Assembly: GCF_023522835.1 (NCBI RefSeq)
Contig: NZ_JALCZU010000015.1
Coordinates: 19,941 to 83,940, forward strand
Origin: Oceanobacillus saliphilus
GTDB lineage: Bacteria; Bacillota; Bacilli; Bacillales; Amphibacillaceae
Length of the DNA stretch: 64,000 bases
Reading direction: 5' to 3'
Both the position numbers and the translations under genes were made by a program. Shown here in pieces: positions 18,116 through 27,048 of the stretch (position 1 is its first letter; each line of letters starts with the position of its first letter). The notes beneath the pieces are model-generated. The model worked only from the letters and a program-made list of their open reading frames with translations. It was not told the DNA's origin and did not search any database.

Positions 18116-18542
18116 GACAAGAGGGCAAGATTCTTATCCGGATAGAACTAGTAGCAAAGATATATATGGAGCGCTTTAAAATTGTATTGCTCGTATGGGA
18201 GAAGGATTCACAAGTTTAAATGAGATTAGCAGATGTGTAGAAACCGTTTCTTCATTTTATAATTGGGCTAGGACAGAGCGGACGTTGTATCTGTCCTACT
18301 TGCCCTTTTTGATAGGAGCCCCATAACGGACAGTTGAACCACTTTCCTCGGTGTTTTTGTCCGATAGACACCCGGTATTGGACAGTCGAGCTATTTCCAG
18401 CAACATCTTCTGGCTGATAGACAAGCCCTATTGGACTGCCGAGCAACTGCCAGCAAGCATTTTCTTCTGGCCGATAGCTACGACCTAATTTTATAAGCAG
18501 ACTAGGCCTGGGGCCGGACAGCGTAACTGCCCGCTATGTCCT
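18116..18542. other. Convergent intergenic region with tandem repeats
   Basis: 427 bp between convergent lipoprotein genes. The left 130 bp show nothing notable; the right part holds the GC-richer tandem repeat listed separately and further GGACAG/CTGTCC segments near 18270-18290 and 18515-18540. Confidence 0.5.
18328..18489. repeat. Three degenerate ~53-bp tandem repeats
   Basis: Units begin at 18328, 18380 and 18433 with GGAC(A/T)G(T/C)(T/C)GAGC-like sequence. They continue through a CTTC(T)GG(C)CGATAG-type block and end CC(C/T)TA. The units are roughly 60-75% identical by eye. Confidence 0.6.
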
Positions 18543-19535
18543 TTAAAAACCAATTCTTGACCAATCAAATAATGAACCTGGATCGGTTTTTCTGCCTGGT
18601 GCATACTCGTCATGCCCCACTACATGGTTCCTATCTTTTTTTATGGATGGGTTACGCAATAATATGTCGTCCAACAATCGTTTAAGTGATGCGTATTGTG
18701 CATCCGTATAACCGATATGTGCGGGATCTATAGAATCATAAAAAGAATCCGACATCATGGTCTGCATTTCTTCTTTCGTGCCAATTGCCATTACTTCAAT
18801 TCCTATGGAGTAGTCGTTTAATTGATCTTGATAATGTGGGTAATCCGGTAAATCGCCTTTCCCGGCATGAAAGGCTACCCTGTCTTCAGGGACTAAATTA
18901 TATATTTCTCCATTTCTACCTATTAAATAATGTGCTGATACCCCATAATCTATAAAAATAGTGCGTGTATCCTCCAGCTCATAAGGGCTTTGAGGGTTTC
19001 CAATTACATTGCTTGTAAAATGCATCATCACGTGTGTAATTGGAGTCGTTCTTTCCCGTGAGTTTTCCTCGGGAAGCAGGGCATCTGTTGAGGCTATCCC
19101 TGTTAATACTTTCTGCTGTGGATAAGTATCCTCCTCTTTATTCTCTTTATCAATCTCGTTCTCTACTACTTTGCTATCTACGGATTCGCTTTTTATGCTA
19201 GTTTCTTTTTCACTGGCATGGCTTACTTTTTCCGCTTCATTATGTATTTGTTCTTCCATCTCTTGTTTCGCAGATTGATTCTTCTCGACAGCAACCGGTT
19301 GCTCTTGTTCTTTTGCAGCGTCTCTTTCATTTCCTCCCAGTGTCTCATTATCTTCAGTCAGTACGTTCCCTACAATTGGAACTACTTTGAGTTTTATTTC
19401 TGTAATTCTACTATTCTCATCCGCTTCTGAACCAATGGACATAGCCTCATCCTGAGATATCGCAATCCCTTTTGTGCCACATGCCATAAGGAGTGTTATT
19501 AAAAGTAATAGCATTACCAAATATGCTTTTTTCAT
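18543..19535 (-). CDS. N-acetylmuramoyl-L-alanine amidase lipoprotein (Amidase_2)
   Basis: A 330-residue cell-wall hydrolase anchored as a lipoprotein (signal peptide, lipobox LMAC, Cys19). Residues 45-145 form a highly charged E/K/Q-rich spacer. The Amidase_2 zinc domain (about 160-330) shows HVMMHFTS with the first Zn His, the GRNGEIYNLVPEDRVAFHAG segment, and the late HDEYAPGRKTDPG with the second Zn ligand and catalytic lysine region. It cleaves the stem-peptide amide bond. The long spacer would let it reach the wall from the membrane. Confidence 0.9.
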   Translation of the reverse strand: MKKAYLVMLLLLITLLMACGTKGIAISQDEAMSIGSEADENSRITEIKLKVVPIVGNVLTEDNETLGGNERDAAKEQEQPVAVEKNQSAKQEMEEQIHNEAEKVSHASEKETSIKSESVDSKVVENEIDKENKEEDTYPQQKVLTGIASTDALLPEENSRERTTPITHVMMHFTSNVIGNPQSPYELEDTRTIFIDYGVSAHYLIGRNGEIYNLVPEDRVAFHAGKGDLPDYPHYQDQLNDYSIGIEVMAIGTKEEMQTMMSDSFYDSIDPAHIGYTDAQYASLKRLLDDILLRNPSIKKDRNHVVGHDEYAPGRKTDPGSLFDWSRIGF

Positions 19536-19856
19536 CCTAACCCTTCCCTGCCGATAAATTTTTCACTTCTTATATCGGCAAGGGGACTGGTCTTTATTAC
19601 TACTTTTTAAAAATAATCAGGAACTTTTTCCTATAATTAAACAATGGAATGTGAATCGACCATCATAATACAATTTTTACATTGCTATAAAATCAGTTCA
19701 ACTAATCTTCCGTTTCCTTATGTTAGTCGGTATGAAACGTATTCTGTATTAACAATCGTTCTTGTTACGACCAATTTTTTGAAAAAAAACGATAGGAATA
19801 AAGGGAAGCTTTCCATCCTAATCCTACTCGTTTTAGTCAGCCGGGGTAATCTAGTA
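19536..19856. other. Divergent intergenic region
   Basis: Non-coding between the amidase and DUF4317 genes. A 76-codon open frame on the plus strand (19644-19874) lacks an SD and a family match and is judged spurious. Confidence 0.4.
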
Positions 19857-19885
19857 TTACAATTTATTTCTTAAACAGGTATAAT
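19857..19885 (+). promoter_or_regulatory. Sigma-A promoter of the DUF4317 gene
   Basis: TTACAA (19857-19862), a 17-bp spacer and a perfect TATAAT (19880-19885). The start site near 19892 gives a very short leader beginning at the SD. Confidence 0.6.
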
Positions 19886-19906
19886 CGGAAAGGGGAGTTG
19901 AGACAT

Positions 19907-21076
19907 ATGAATAAAAAAGACATCGCTAATATTAAAAAGCAATTTAAATTAGATAATGAGCTCCTGAATATTCGGGAAATCTTCAATGTATATGTTCAAA
20001 AAGAATCAGGTGACATTTACCATCATGTCAGCCAACCGTTTCAGCTGTTGGATCGGGAGTCACAGGAATTATTTTTGGTAAACTTTAAAAAGGTTTTGAC
20101 AGGCCAGCTTGATTCCAAATTGTTTAATCTGAAATTCAGTCAAGATGTGGAAGACAGCACACAAGCCACGCTTTTTGAAGGTTTGCGCTCGGACACAACA
20201 GAAGACTGGAAAGAACACATGCTGCAAATCGTTGAAAAAATGTACGCGAATACGGTTTATGATTTTGATACGGTTGTGACGTTTATCTCTGGACACTACC
20301 AAAAAGCGACCAGGAAACGAGATTTAGAATCTGGAGAAGGCGGAAATGATGAAGTCTATTCCAGCAAGTTTATTCTTTGCAGCCTCAATAAAACCAACCA
20401 GCCGAAAAAAAACTTAGTATTTGATTATATTGAAAAAGAATTCAAAGCGAACAGTGACGTTGATCCCATTATTAATTTGACACAGCCTTTAACAGGATTT
20501 CTATTTCCTGCCTTTAACGATAATACTGCAGATGTGAATCATATTCTCTATAGCGCCGGTAAAGTCAACCAACCAGACGGCTCATTTATTGAAGATGTCT
20601 TAAATTGTGAAGATATTATTACCGCTGCAGAAGATAAAGACTGCTTCGAACTGATTGTAAGTAATGTCATTGGAGATAAGGTCGATTCCAAGGTCATTTC
20701 CAATATCTATGAGGAAATCGGTAAAATCGTTCAGGAAAATGATGAAGATGATGAAGAAGAAATGGAATCTCCTATTTTGGATTATCGGGACGTTGAAAAA
20801 ATCTTAACCGTAAGCGGGGTTGAAGACGTAGATACCGAAAAAGTGATAAATGCCTTTCAAACTGTCGTAGACGATGAAAAACATGAATTCAAAGCTAGCA
20901 GTCTCGTTCCAAAAACGATTAAGATCAATACAGAAATGGCATCGATAGCCCTTAGTCCAAAAGACCTGAAAAATATAAAATATATTACATTCAATGGGAA
21001 ACGCTGCTTATTATTGGAAATTGATGAAGATGTGTCCCTTGAAGGATTTCAACTAGAAACGGCGACATTCCAATAG
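19907..21076 (+). CDS. DUF4317-family protein
   Basis: A 389-residue cytosolic protein of unknown function. The opening MNKKDIANIKKQFKLDNELL followed by NIREIFNVYV and the LLDRESQELFLVNFKKVLTG block are characteristic of DUF4317, found across Firmicutes. The middle is acidic (DEDDEEEME). ATG at 19907 is chosen: AGGGGAG lies 9 nt upstream, and the in-frame TTG at 19898 abuts it. It is a single gene with promoter and terminator. Confidence 0.88.
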   Translation: MNKKDIANIKKQFKLDNELLNIREIFNVYVQKESGDIYHHVSQPFQLLDRESQELFLVNFKKVLTGQLDSKLFNLKFSQDVEDSTQATLFEGLRSDTTEDWKEHMLQIVEKMYANTVYDFDTVVTFISGHYQKATRKRDLESGEGGNDEVYSSKFILCSLNKTNQPKKNLVFDYIEKEFKANSDVDPIINLTQPLTGFLFPAFNDNTADVNHILYSAGKVNQPDGSFIEDVLNCEDIITAAEDKDCFELIVSNVIGDKVDSKVISNIYEEIGKIVQENDEDDEEEMESPILDYRDVEKILTVSGVEDVDTEKVINAFQTVVDDEKHEFKASSLVPKTIKINTEMASIALSPKDLKNIKYITFNGKRCLLLEIDEDVSLEGFQLETATFQ

Positions 21077-21115
21077 TTTCCAAAACCAGAATTCTTGATT
21101 CATTCCAAGTTATTT

Positions 21116-21154
21116 AAGTTGGTTCCTCCGCTGAGGCGTGGACCAACTTTTTTG
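21116..21154 (+). terminator. Intrinsic terminator of the DUF4317 gene
   Basis: AAGTTGGTTCC pairs with GGACCAACTT, followed by T6. The region from here to 21487 shows no credible gene. Confidence 0.8.
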
Positions 21155-21487
21155 TTGTTGCTGGAGGTTCTTCTGCCCTGCCCTTGTATCTCCTGTTTAT
21201 TAACAATTTCCGCAGAATTAGGAACTCTTTGGACTTCTTTTATGGAGAATACACACGTTAGTAAAACTCCTATTTTTTATTATAGATTAATTTCCAAGGT
21301 ATGTATGGAGTCTTTTCTTTTCACTCACCGCTCAACTTCCAATTCCACAAAATCAAGGCTAAATCTTTGTTAATATCTCCTTGATGAGTCATAGTCATAT
21401 ATTCGGGTAATTATACCTATATATTTAATAGAGTTTTACAATTATAATAATTTTGAAATCATACTATAAAAAACGAGGGGGTAGGAA

Positions 21488-22669
21488 ATGAAAAGTTTTG
21501 TTTCTCTGTTATTGGCTGTCTTTGTTGTTGTTGGATTTTTACCTGTTACTACTTTTGCAATTGATTCAAAAGACCCGGATTTTGAAAACTTTTTAAAAAA
21601 TATCAACTGGGAAAAACAGGCATATATTGATTATTTGAAGAGTAAAGATTGGCCATTGGAGGATTTCTGGTATATAGATGAACTGGGAACCCCTATCACG
21701 GATGAGTCAATTCAGCCTGTACTTAATGAATTTGAACTTAGCCGGAAAGAACTGAATGAACTGCTTATAGAAAACGGGGATTTGGAAGCAGGCCAGGATG
21801 TTCTTGTAAGTGAATGGTATATCTTCGCTGAAGAGGTCCGGGATTATGTTGATTTTTATATAAATGGATGGACCGGTACTCCAATTGACGACAACTCCAT
21901 ACAAGAGATACTCGATCTCTATGGCTTTCAATCCAAAGAAGCTTTGGAAAGCTTTCTGAATGAATATGGTGACTCCATTGAAAACTATCAATTTATCGAG
22001 GATTTGGATTGGGCCATCTATCTTTATATGGATGAGGTATATATGGATGAGATGTATGCTCTTTTTGGCGAGATTGGTCTTACAGAGGAAGAAATCGGGA
22101 ACCTCATCTCCCATTTTGAAACCCTTAATTACGATGACCCTACTTTCCTGGATAAACTGTTTGAGCTTAGTGACAGAATGATTGCATTTGAATACTTTGA
22201 TGCAGCGGAAGAGCTCTCAGCTGCACAAATTGCAGAACTGCTTGCAATTTTTAATGAACTGCAGAATCTATTTCAGATAAAAACCAAATTTTACCTTGTA
22301 AAGGGTGAAGAGAAAAACAGTTTATCGATAGAATCGCTGTTGACGATGTATACTACAAATGGTTATGATCTACTAATCGAAATCTATGACTTGAATAATA
22401 AATTTCTCGCAGATATTCTTTTGACAGCTGATATGTTTGGATCCGAGCTGATTCAAGAAACGGGGAAAGATCTGAAGAAAACGGAAGAGATTATTGTAAC
22501 AAAGCAGAAATTAGCGGAAAAACCCAGAAAATCAGAACAGACAGTTCAAACTGTTAAAGGCGGGAAACTTCCTGATACAGCTTCCAATTATGCAGAAAAC
22601 ACGATGATAGGGCTTGCTCTGCTGTTGGCTGGTCTATTCCTGTTCCGCCGTTTAAAAACAAATGGCTAG
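21488..22669 (+). CDS. Processed acidic surface protein with LPXTA sorting signal
   Basis: A 393-residue secreted, wall-anchored protein. The signal peptide (KSFVSLLLAVFVVVGFLPVT...FA) is followed by a very acidic ectodomain with imperfect repeats (GTPITDESIQPVLNEF and GTPIDDNSIQEILDLY). The C-terminus has the sorting motif LPDTA, a hydrophobic helix and FRRLKTNG. LPXTA-type acidic proteins are known partners of class D sortases, and the sortase gene overlaps its 3' end by 8 bp. SD GAGGGGG precedes the ATG. The ligand or role is unknown. Confidence 0.87.
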   Translation: MKSFVSLLLAVFVVVGFLPVTTFAIDSKDPDFENFLKNINWEKQAYIDYLKSKDWPLEDFWYIDELGTPITDESIQPVLNEFELSRKELNELLIENGDLEAGQDVLVSEWYIFAEEVRDYVDFYINGWTGTPIDDNSIQEILDLYGFQSKEALESFLNEYGDSIENYQFIEDLDWAIYLYMDEVYMDEMYALFGEIGLTEEEIGNLISHFETLNYDDPTFLDKLFELSDRMIAFEYFDAAEELSAAQIAELLAIFNELQNLFQIKTKFYLVKGEEKNSLSIESLLTMYTTNGYDLLIEIYDLNNKFLADILLTADMFGSELIQETGKDLKKTEEIIVTKQKLAEKPRKSEQTVQTVKGGKLPDTASNYAENTMIGLALLLAGLFLFRRLKTNG

Positions 22670-23318
22670 ATCAATGAAACAATCAAAACCTGGAGCCGGT
22701 AAACCGATTTTTTTGCTTTCACTGGTGACTCTTCTGACAGTATTTGGATTATGGTTTGCCAGTTCAAATGCCTACACCTTTTTGAAGGGCTATCTGCTTT
22801 TCAAAACGGGACAGGTGGAAGCAGAAGCCTACGAAGAAAGTAATATTGCTGAGATTCAAAGCAAAGGAGAGCAGGTTGAAGAAGTTCAGGACGCCCCTCT
22901 CTATCCGGTAAGGCCTGAAGAGGGCGAAAATATCGGTGACTTAATTATCCCTAAACTGGAAGCAAAACTGCCGATTTATCATGGGACAGATGAAGACGAG
23001 CTAGCAAAAGGTGTTGGGCATTATGCCGGTAGTGTTTTGCCCGGGGAAAATGATAATTCGATTTTATCCGGACATCGCGATACGGTTTTCCGTAAACTCG
23101 GTGAAGTTGGAAAAGGAGATCTTCTGGTAGTGATAACAGCTGCTGGAGAATTTACCTACAAGGTTAGGAATGTTCGCATTGTAGATGCAGATGACCGGAC
23201 TGTAATTGTTCCAAAGCCAAAGGCAACCTTAACCCTCTCCACCTGTTATCCATTTGATTTTATCGGCAATGCTCCTGAACGTTATATACTGGTGGCAGAT
23301 CTGGTTTCCACTAAATAA
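22662..23318 (+). CDS. Class D sortase
   Basis: A 218-residue membrane transpeptidase. One N-terminal transmembrane anchor (FLLSLVTLLTVFGLWFASS) and an acidic linker precede the sortase barrel. The catalytic His lies in SILSGHRDTVFRKL, Cys in TLSTCYPFDFIG and Arg in APERYILVADL, so the triad is complete. The start overlaps the preceding surface-protein gene by 8 bp, implying coupled translation and a dedicated substrate. It is followed by a hairpin terminator. Confidence 0.92.
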   Translation: MARSMKQSKPGAGKPIFLLSLVTLLTVFGLWFASSNAYTFLKGYLLFKTGQVEAEAYEESNIAEIQSKGEQVEEVQDAPLYPVRPEEGENIGDLIIPKLEAKLPIYHGTDEDELAKGVGHYAGSVLPGENDNSILSGHRDTVFRKLGEVGKGDLLVVITAAGEFTYKVRNVRIVDADDRTVIVPKPKATLTLSTCYPFDFIGNAPERYILVADLVSTK

Positions 23319-23343
23319 TAGGAGGAAAATGAATCCCTCCTTA

Positions 23344-23376
23344 GGCTGTCGAGAAACCCTCGACAGCCATATTTAT
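23344..23376 (+). terminator. Intrinsic terminator of the surface-protein/sortase operon
   Basis: A perfect 10-bp stem, GGCTGTCGAG (23344-23353) with its complement (23359-23368), is followed by a weak T-rich tail. Confidence 0.7.
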
Positions 23377-23430
23377 TTCTTGAAAGCTTTATCACATTTA
23401 CTGCGTTAAATACTCTGTTTAACCTTAGAC

Positions 23431-23700
23431 TTACCAGCAGCATCCAAAAGCCTTTTTCCGAACTTCATCAATCGACTTCACGACAGTATGGGCAATTGGT
23501 GTCCATTCCACATCTGAAAACAGGGCTAAAATCGAAATGGGTATATAGATAAACATGAACAGTGCAAATGTGAATGTATATACGATTTTTTTCCGGCCTG
23601 GGCAATCCATTCTTTTCCGTCAAATAGTCCTATTACCCCGACCATGTAGAATAATAGATTTACGAGAATGTTGATGCTCAGAAATCAGCATGGACCAGAA
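23431..23700 (-). pseudogene. Decayed C-terminus of a membrane protein, possibly a family-2 glycosyltransferase
   Basis: Reading the minus strand, one frame gives INILVNLLFYMVGVIGLFDG. A second frame then gives KKIVYTFTFALFMFIYIPIS, a WTPIAHTVVKSIDEV segment and a stop at 23431. Two hydrophobic helices followed by WxPIxHTV resemble the C-terminal end of polysaccharide-type GT2 synthases. The 5' part is missing and the two frames no longer join, so the gene is dead. The family assignment is from memory and weak. Confidence 0.5.
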
Positions 23701-23858
23701 ACCCAGTTCCCGAAATCGTAAAGCTGGTTTTAAAGGTTATTCTCATATTTCTTCAGAACCTTTGACCGAACATGGCATTTTTTCATACGCAGAAAAGAAA
23801 TTGGCATCATCCTATTTATTTTGTTTCATAGCTTCTTCTACATCTCCTATATATTAAT

Positions 23859-25817
23859 TCAGATACTAGCTTCTACCTTCAATTCTCCTGAATCATCTTT
23901 CCTCTGTCTTTGGATATACCAAATCACTGCCATTACTAGCAATCCCGCAGAGCTCGTGATTAGGTTTGGAATAATCAACATGATCCCTGCTATAAATAAT
24001 AGCATCCGTTCCCAAATGTAGGAATTTCTAATGAAGAATCCCATAACGGAACTACTGACGGCAGTCATCCCCAATATAGCTGTTACTAAGGAAATAATTA
24101 GATTGACAACCGTAACATCTACAAGCACTAGAATCGGATTATAAATAAATATATATGGAATGATAAACGCTGCGATAGCCAGTTTTACTGCTGTTACACC
24201 AGTTTTAAATGGATTGGCTCTGGCAATACCCGCTCCAGCATATGCAGCTAAACAAACGGGTGGTGTAATATCAGCTACGATTCCAAAATAGAAAACAAAC
24301 ATATGTGCAGCAATTGGCGCAACTCCAAATTCGTTTATAAGAATCGGTGCAGCGACCGTTGCTGTTACTACATAATTGGCTGTTGTCGGTAATCCCATGC
24401 CTAGAATAATACAAGCAATCATTGTAAAAATTAATGCAAAAATCAAGTATCCACTTGATAAAGCCATAATACCTGCAGCAAATTTTGAGCCAAGCCCTGT
24501 AATACTGATCACACCTGCAATAATTCCGGCAGTACCAACTGCTGCGATTATTGGAAGGGCAACACGAGCACCTTGCTCCAGTATGTGGATAAGTTGTTTG
24601 AAATTCATTCGTGTATCTTTCCGGATTAAACTCACGAGGAAAGCAGCTATAATCCCCATCAATGCAGCTCTTTGCGGTGTATATCCAACCATAATCGTTC
24701 CTATAATGATAAACATCGGTAATAGCATATACCCATTTTTAATCATCAATTTAGGGAAACTCGGAAGTTCAGAAGCTGGTAAACCAAATATCCCCAGCCT
24801 TTTTGCTTCAAAGTGGGTACCAATGAAGATTCCTGTAAAATACAGTATGGCTGGAATTAATGCAGCTAACATAATCGTACTGTACGATACACCTAAATAC
24901 TCCATCATAATGAATGCTGCCGCTCCCATTAGTGGAGGCATAACTTGTCCCCCCGTTGATGCAGAAGCTTCGGTTGCAGCAGCAACCTCAGGTTTAAATC
25001 CTGCTTTCTTCATCATAGGAATGGTAAAAGATCCTGATGCAACCGTATTCCCAACAGAACTCCCTGAGACCATACCTTGCAATGCACTGGCCGCAACTGC
25101 TGCCTTAGCAGTACCACCCGTATATCTCCCCGTCAATGCAAAGGCTAGATCATTAAAAAACTTACCGATATTAGTATTTGCTAAAATAACTCCAAAGAAA
25201 AGAAATAGAAAAATAAATTTTGCAGAAATCTGGATAGGTGTTCCGAAAACACCGCTTTCCTTAAACCATAAATCTGTTGCCACACGATCTACAGAAAAAC
25301 CAGGGTGTGACAGAATTCGGGTTGGAATTAGATTGCCGTAAATCGTATACAAAATCGCAATGCTTGCTACAATCACAATTGGCAATCCAACTGTTCTTCG
25401 AGTAGCTTCCAATAATAATAGAATACCGAGAATAGAAACGACGATGTCTATTGAACCATAACCTGAAATTCGGCTTTGAAGAATGGAATCGAAGAATATT
25501 ATTTTATGATAGGTCACATACATTGCCGTAAAAGCTAATACGACATCATACCATGGAACTGATTTTTGCCTTTTTTGCCATCCCTTTCTAGCTGGAAAGA
25601 GCAGGAAAATAATCCCGAGTGCTGTACCTAAATGAATGGCACCTTGTTGTTGAGAAGGTAGTGTACCATAGTAACCCGTATATAAATGGAAAATAGTTAA
25701 AGCAACTCCTAGAAATGTAACTACCCAAGCCCATTTTCCTATCTTCGTCCGATAATTGCTTTCCCTATCATATTTTTCCAGTATTTCATTGCTATCTATA
25801 TGCTTATTTTCTTTCAT
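23859..25817 (-). CDS. TRAP transporter fused permease (4TM-12TM)
   Basis: A polytopic membrane protein of about 652 residues that joins the small and large TRAP permease subunits, as is usual for TAXI-type TRAP systems. Roughly 16-18 hydrophobic segments are present, with the conserved GxxxxxxGSSVGN (GMVSGSSVGNTVASGSFTIP) and STGGQVMPPLMGAAAFIM motifs. It drives sodium- or proton-coupled uptake of an organic acid delivered by the binding protein encoded just upstream. The start at 25817 is favoured by AAAGGA nine bases before; an ATG 12 codons earlier lacks an SD. The substrate is unknown. Confidence 0.92.
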   Translation of the reverse strand: MKENKHIDSNEILEKYDRESNYRTKIGKWAWVVTFLGVALTIFHLYTGYYGTLPSQQQGAIHLGTALGIIFLLFPARKGWQKRQKSVPWYDVVLAFTAMYVTYHKIIFFDSILQSRISGYGSIDIVVSILGILLLLEATRRTVGLPIVIVASIAILYTIYGNLIPTRILSHPGFSVDRVATDLWFKESGVFGTPIQISAKFIFLFLFFGVILANTNIGKFFNDLAFALTGRYTGGTAKAAVAASALQGMVSGSSVGNTVASGSFTIPMMKKAGFKPEVAAATEASASTGGQVMPPLMGAAAFIMMEYLGVSYSTIMLAALIPAILYFTGIFIGTHFEAKRLGIFGLPASELPSFPKLMIKNGYMLLPMFIIIGTIMVGYTPQRAALMGIIAAFLVSLIRKDTRMNFKQLIHILEQGARVALPIIAAVGTAGIIAGVISITGLGSKFAAGIMALSSGYLIFALIFTMIACIILGMGLPTTANYVVTATVAAPILINEFGVAPIAAHMFVFYFGIVADITPPVCLAAYAGAGIARANPFKTGVTAVKLAIAAFIIPYIFIYNPILVLVDVTVVNLIISLVTAILGMTAVSSSVMGFFIRNSYIWERMLLFIAGIMLIIPNLITSSAGLLVMAVIWYIQRQRKDDSGELKVEASI

Positions 25818-25900
25818 CCGACCACATCCTTTCCGGAAAAGTGATACATTCAATAGCTTGGTTCCTACTGTCCGTTATACATGCGCTAAAACCTTAGGAA

Positions 25901-26031
25901 AAGGCTCTCGATTTTTGACATCGGAGAGCCTTCTTTTATCGTTCTGCAGGTAGGAACGTATCAACTTATCAACCTGCATACGTACAACTAAGGCTACCAC
26001 GAGAAAGCTTGGTGACAACCAAGCTTTCTTA
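25901..26031. repeat. Hairpins and dispersed repeat between the two TRAP genes
   Basis: Three structures lie between binding-protein stop and permease start: a terminator-like stem AAGGCTCTC/GAGAGCCTT (25901-25932), the GCAGGT/ACCTGC repeat with CTGCATACGTACAACTAAGG (25944-25993), and a 12-bp stem around TGACA (26002-26029). They would lower permease expression relative to the binding protein. The last two resemble the repeat at 13655-13798. Confidence 0.6.
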
Positions 26032-26052
26032 ATCCAATCCGGCACAACGAAA

Positions 26053-27048
26053 TTATTTCAAATCATCCAAGCTTTCAATACCACTATTTTCTCGTGTAAC
26101 GATCTGGACTACCTCTGGATAAATATGGCCGATGAACGCTGCGTTTGTAACTTCATTTCCTTCAAAATCACCCGTACCATTTACAGCATCAAGGGCAGGC
26201 ACATGAACGGTCATTCCGAGATCCATATTGCCATCACCAATAGTAGCTAAGTTTTCAACCGAAGCACCAGTCTCCGTATTCGTAACGCTTAAACCTTCGA
26301 TATTATTGTTCCAAATCGTTGCAATCTCGCCACCAAGCGGATAATAGGTACCGCCTTGACTGCCGGTTCCCAAAATCAAATCATTTTTAATATCATTGAT
26401 GTTTAGTTCAGCGACAGGATTATCAACAGTCAACCCTTGTTCCTCATAATAACGCTTTGCCCCAGGATGAATCGGTAAATCTTCTGAACCTTTTAGGGCA
26501 TTTTCCAATGTCATATGTTCGGCTTGAGCATGTGTATTTTCATTAGCATTTTCTACCATGGTTTTAGCCAGCTCATATCCTAGTTCTTCACTAATTGTAT
26601 CCGTATTCCCCATTAAAATGGCGTATGCTGTTACTGTTTCTATATCCGAATCCAGGAAGTCATACATATCTTGTGAGATGGTATAGCGCAAATAGCCACT
26701 ATTCTCTTCAATGTAGGAAATTGCATCATCGGAAAGGCTTAACATCTTGACATCCCCTGTTGAAGCATGCAGGCTTTCGATGCTCCCTGCAGGCAGTCCC
26801 AATATTCCAATAGATATAGCAATATTACCATCTTGCACACCATCGGCCGCATCGCCGAACCCTTCTTGATATGCATTATAATCATCATCGCCAATACCAT
26901 AAGCTTCCAAGATTAATTTTGAAACAGAATTTGTTTCACTTGCCGGCGGACCGATTGCAATGTTTTTGCCACCTCCACTACAAGCAGAAAGGACTGTGAT
27001 CAAAATTAAACCTAAAACTGCAAAACCAACTATTTTCATGTTTCTCAT
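26053..27048 (-). CDS. TAXI-family TRAP solute-binding lipoprotein, circularly permuted
   Basis: Extracytoplasmic binding protein of a TRAP transporter. The signal peptide ends in the lipobox LSAC (Cys23). Known TAXI proteins then begin with a TGSTGGTYYPLGG lobe; here that lobe is at the end. Residues 28-208 are the usual C-terminal part (KNIAIGPPASET, LEAYGI, LPIHPGAKRYYEEQGL). A new linker (209-221) follows, and 222-331 are the usual N-terminal part (LILGTGSQGGTYYPLGG, TGASVENLATI, YPEVVQIVTRENSGIESLDDLK), ending where the normal protein would continue into GK(N)IAIG. Both halves look intact, with SD AGGGGGC before the ATG. Confidence 0.85.
   Translation of the reverse strand: MRNMKIVGFAVLGLILITVLSACSGGGKNIAIGPPASETNSVSKLILEAYGIGDDDYNAYQEGFGDAADGVQDGNIAISIGILGLPAGSIESLHASTGDVKMLSLSDDAISYIEENSGYLRYTISQDMYDFLDSDIETVTAYAILMGNTDTISEELGYELAKTMVENANENTHAQAEHMTLENALKGSEDLPIHPGAKRYYEEQGLTVDNPVAELNINDIKNDLILGTGSQGGTYYPLGGEIATIWNNNIEGLSVTNTETGASVENLATIGDGNMDLGMTVHVPALDAVNGTGDFEGNEVTNAAFIGHIYPEVVQIVTRENSGIESLDDLK

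Noticed and set aside
18252-18446. 64-codon minus-strand frame
   Set aside because: Lies within the tandem repeat region; translation of repeat sequence.
19644-19874. 76-codon frame before the DUF4317 gene
   Set aside because: No SD, and the promoter for the downstream gene lies inside it.
21095-21373. 92-codon frame after the DUF4317 gene
   Set aside because: It runs through the terminator and AT-rich spacer, lacks an SD and resembles no family.
24376-25341. 321-codon plus-strand open frame
   Set aside because: Antisense shadow of the TRAP permease; hydrophobic pattern mirrors the real gene and no SD is present.
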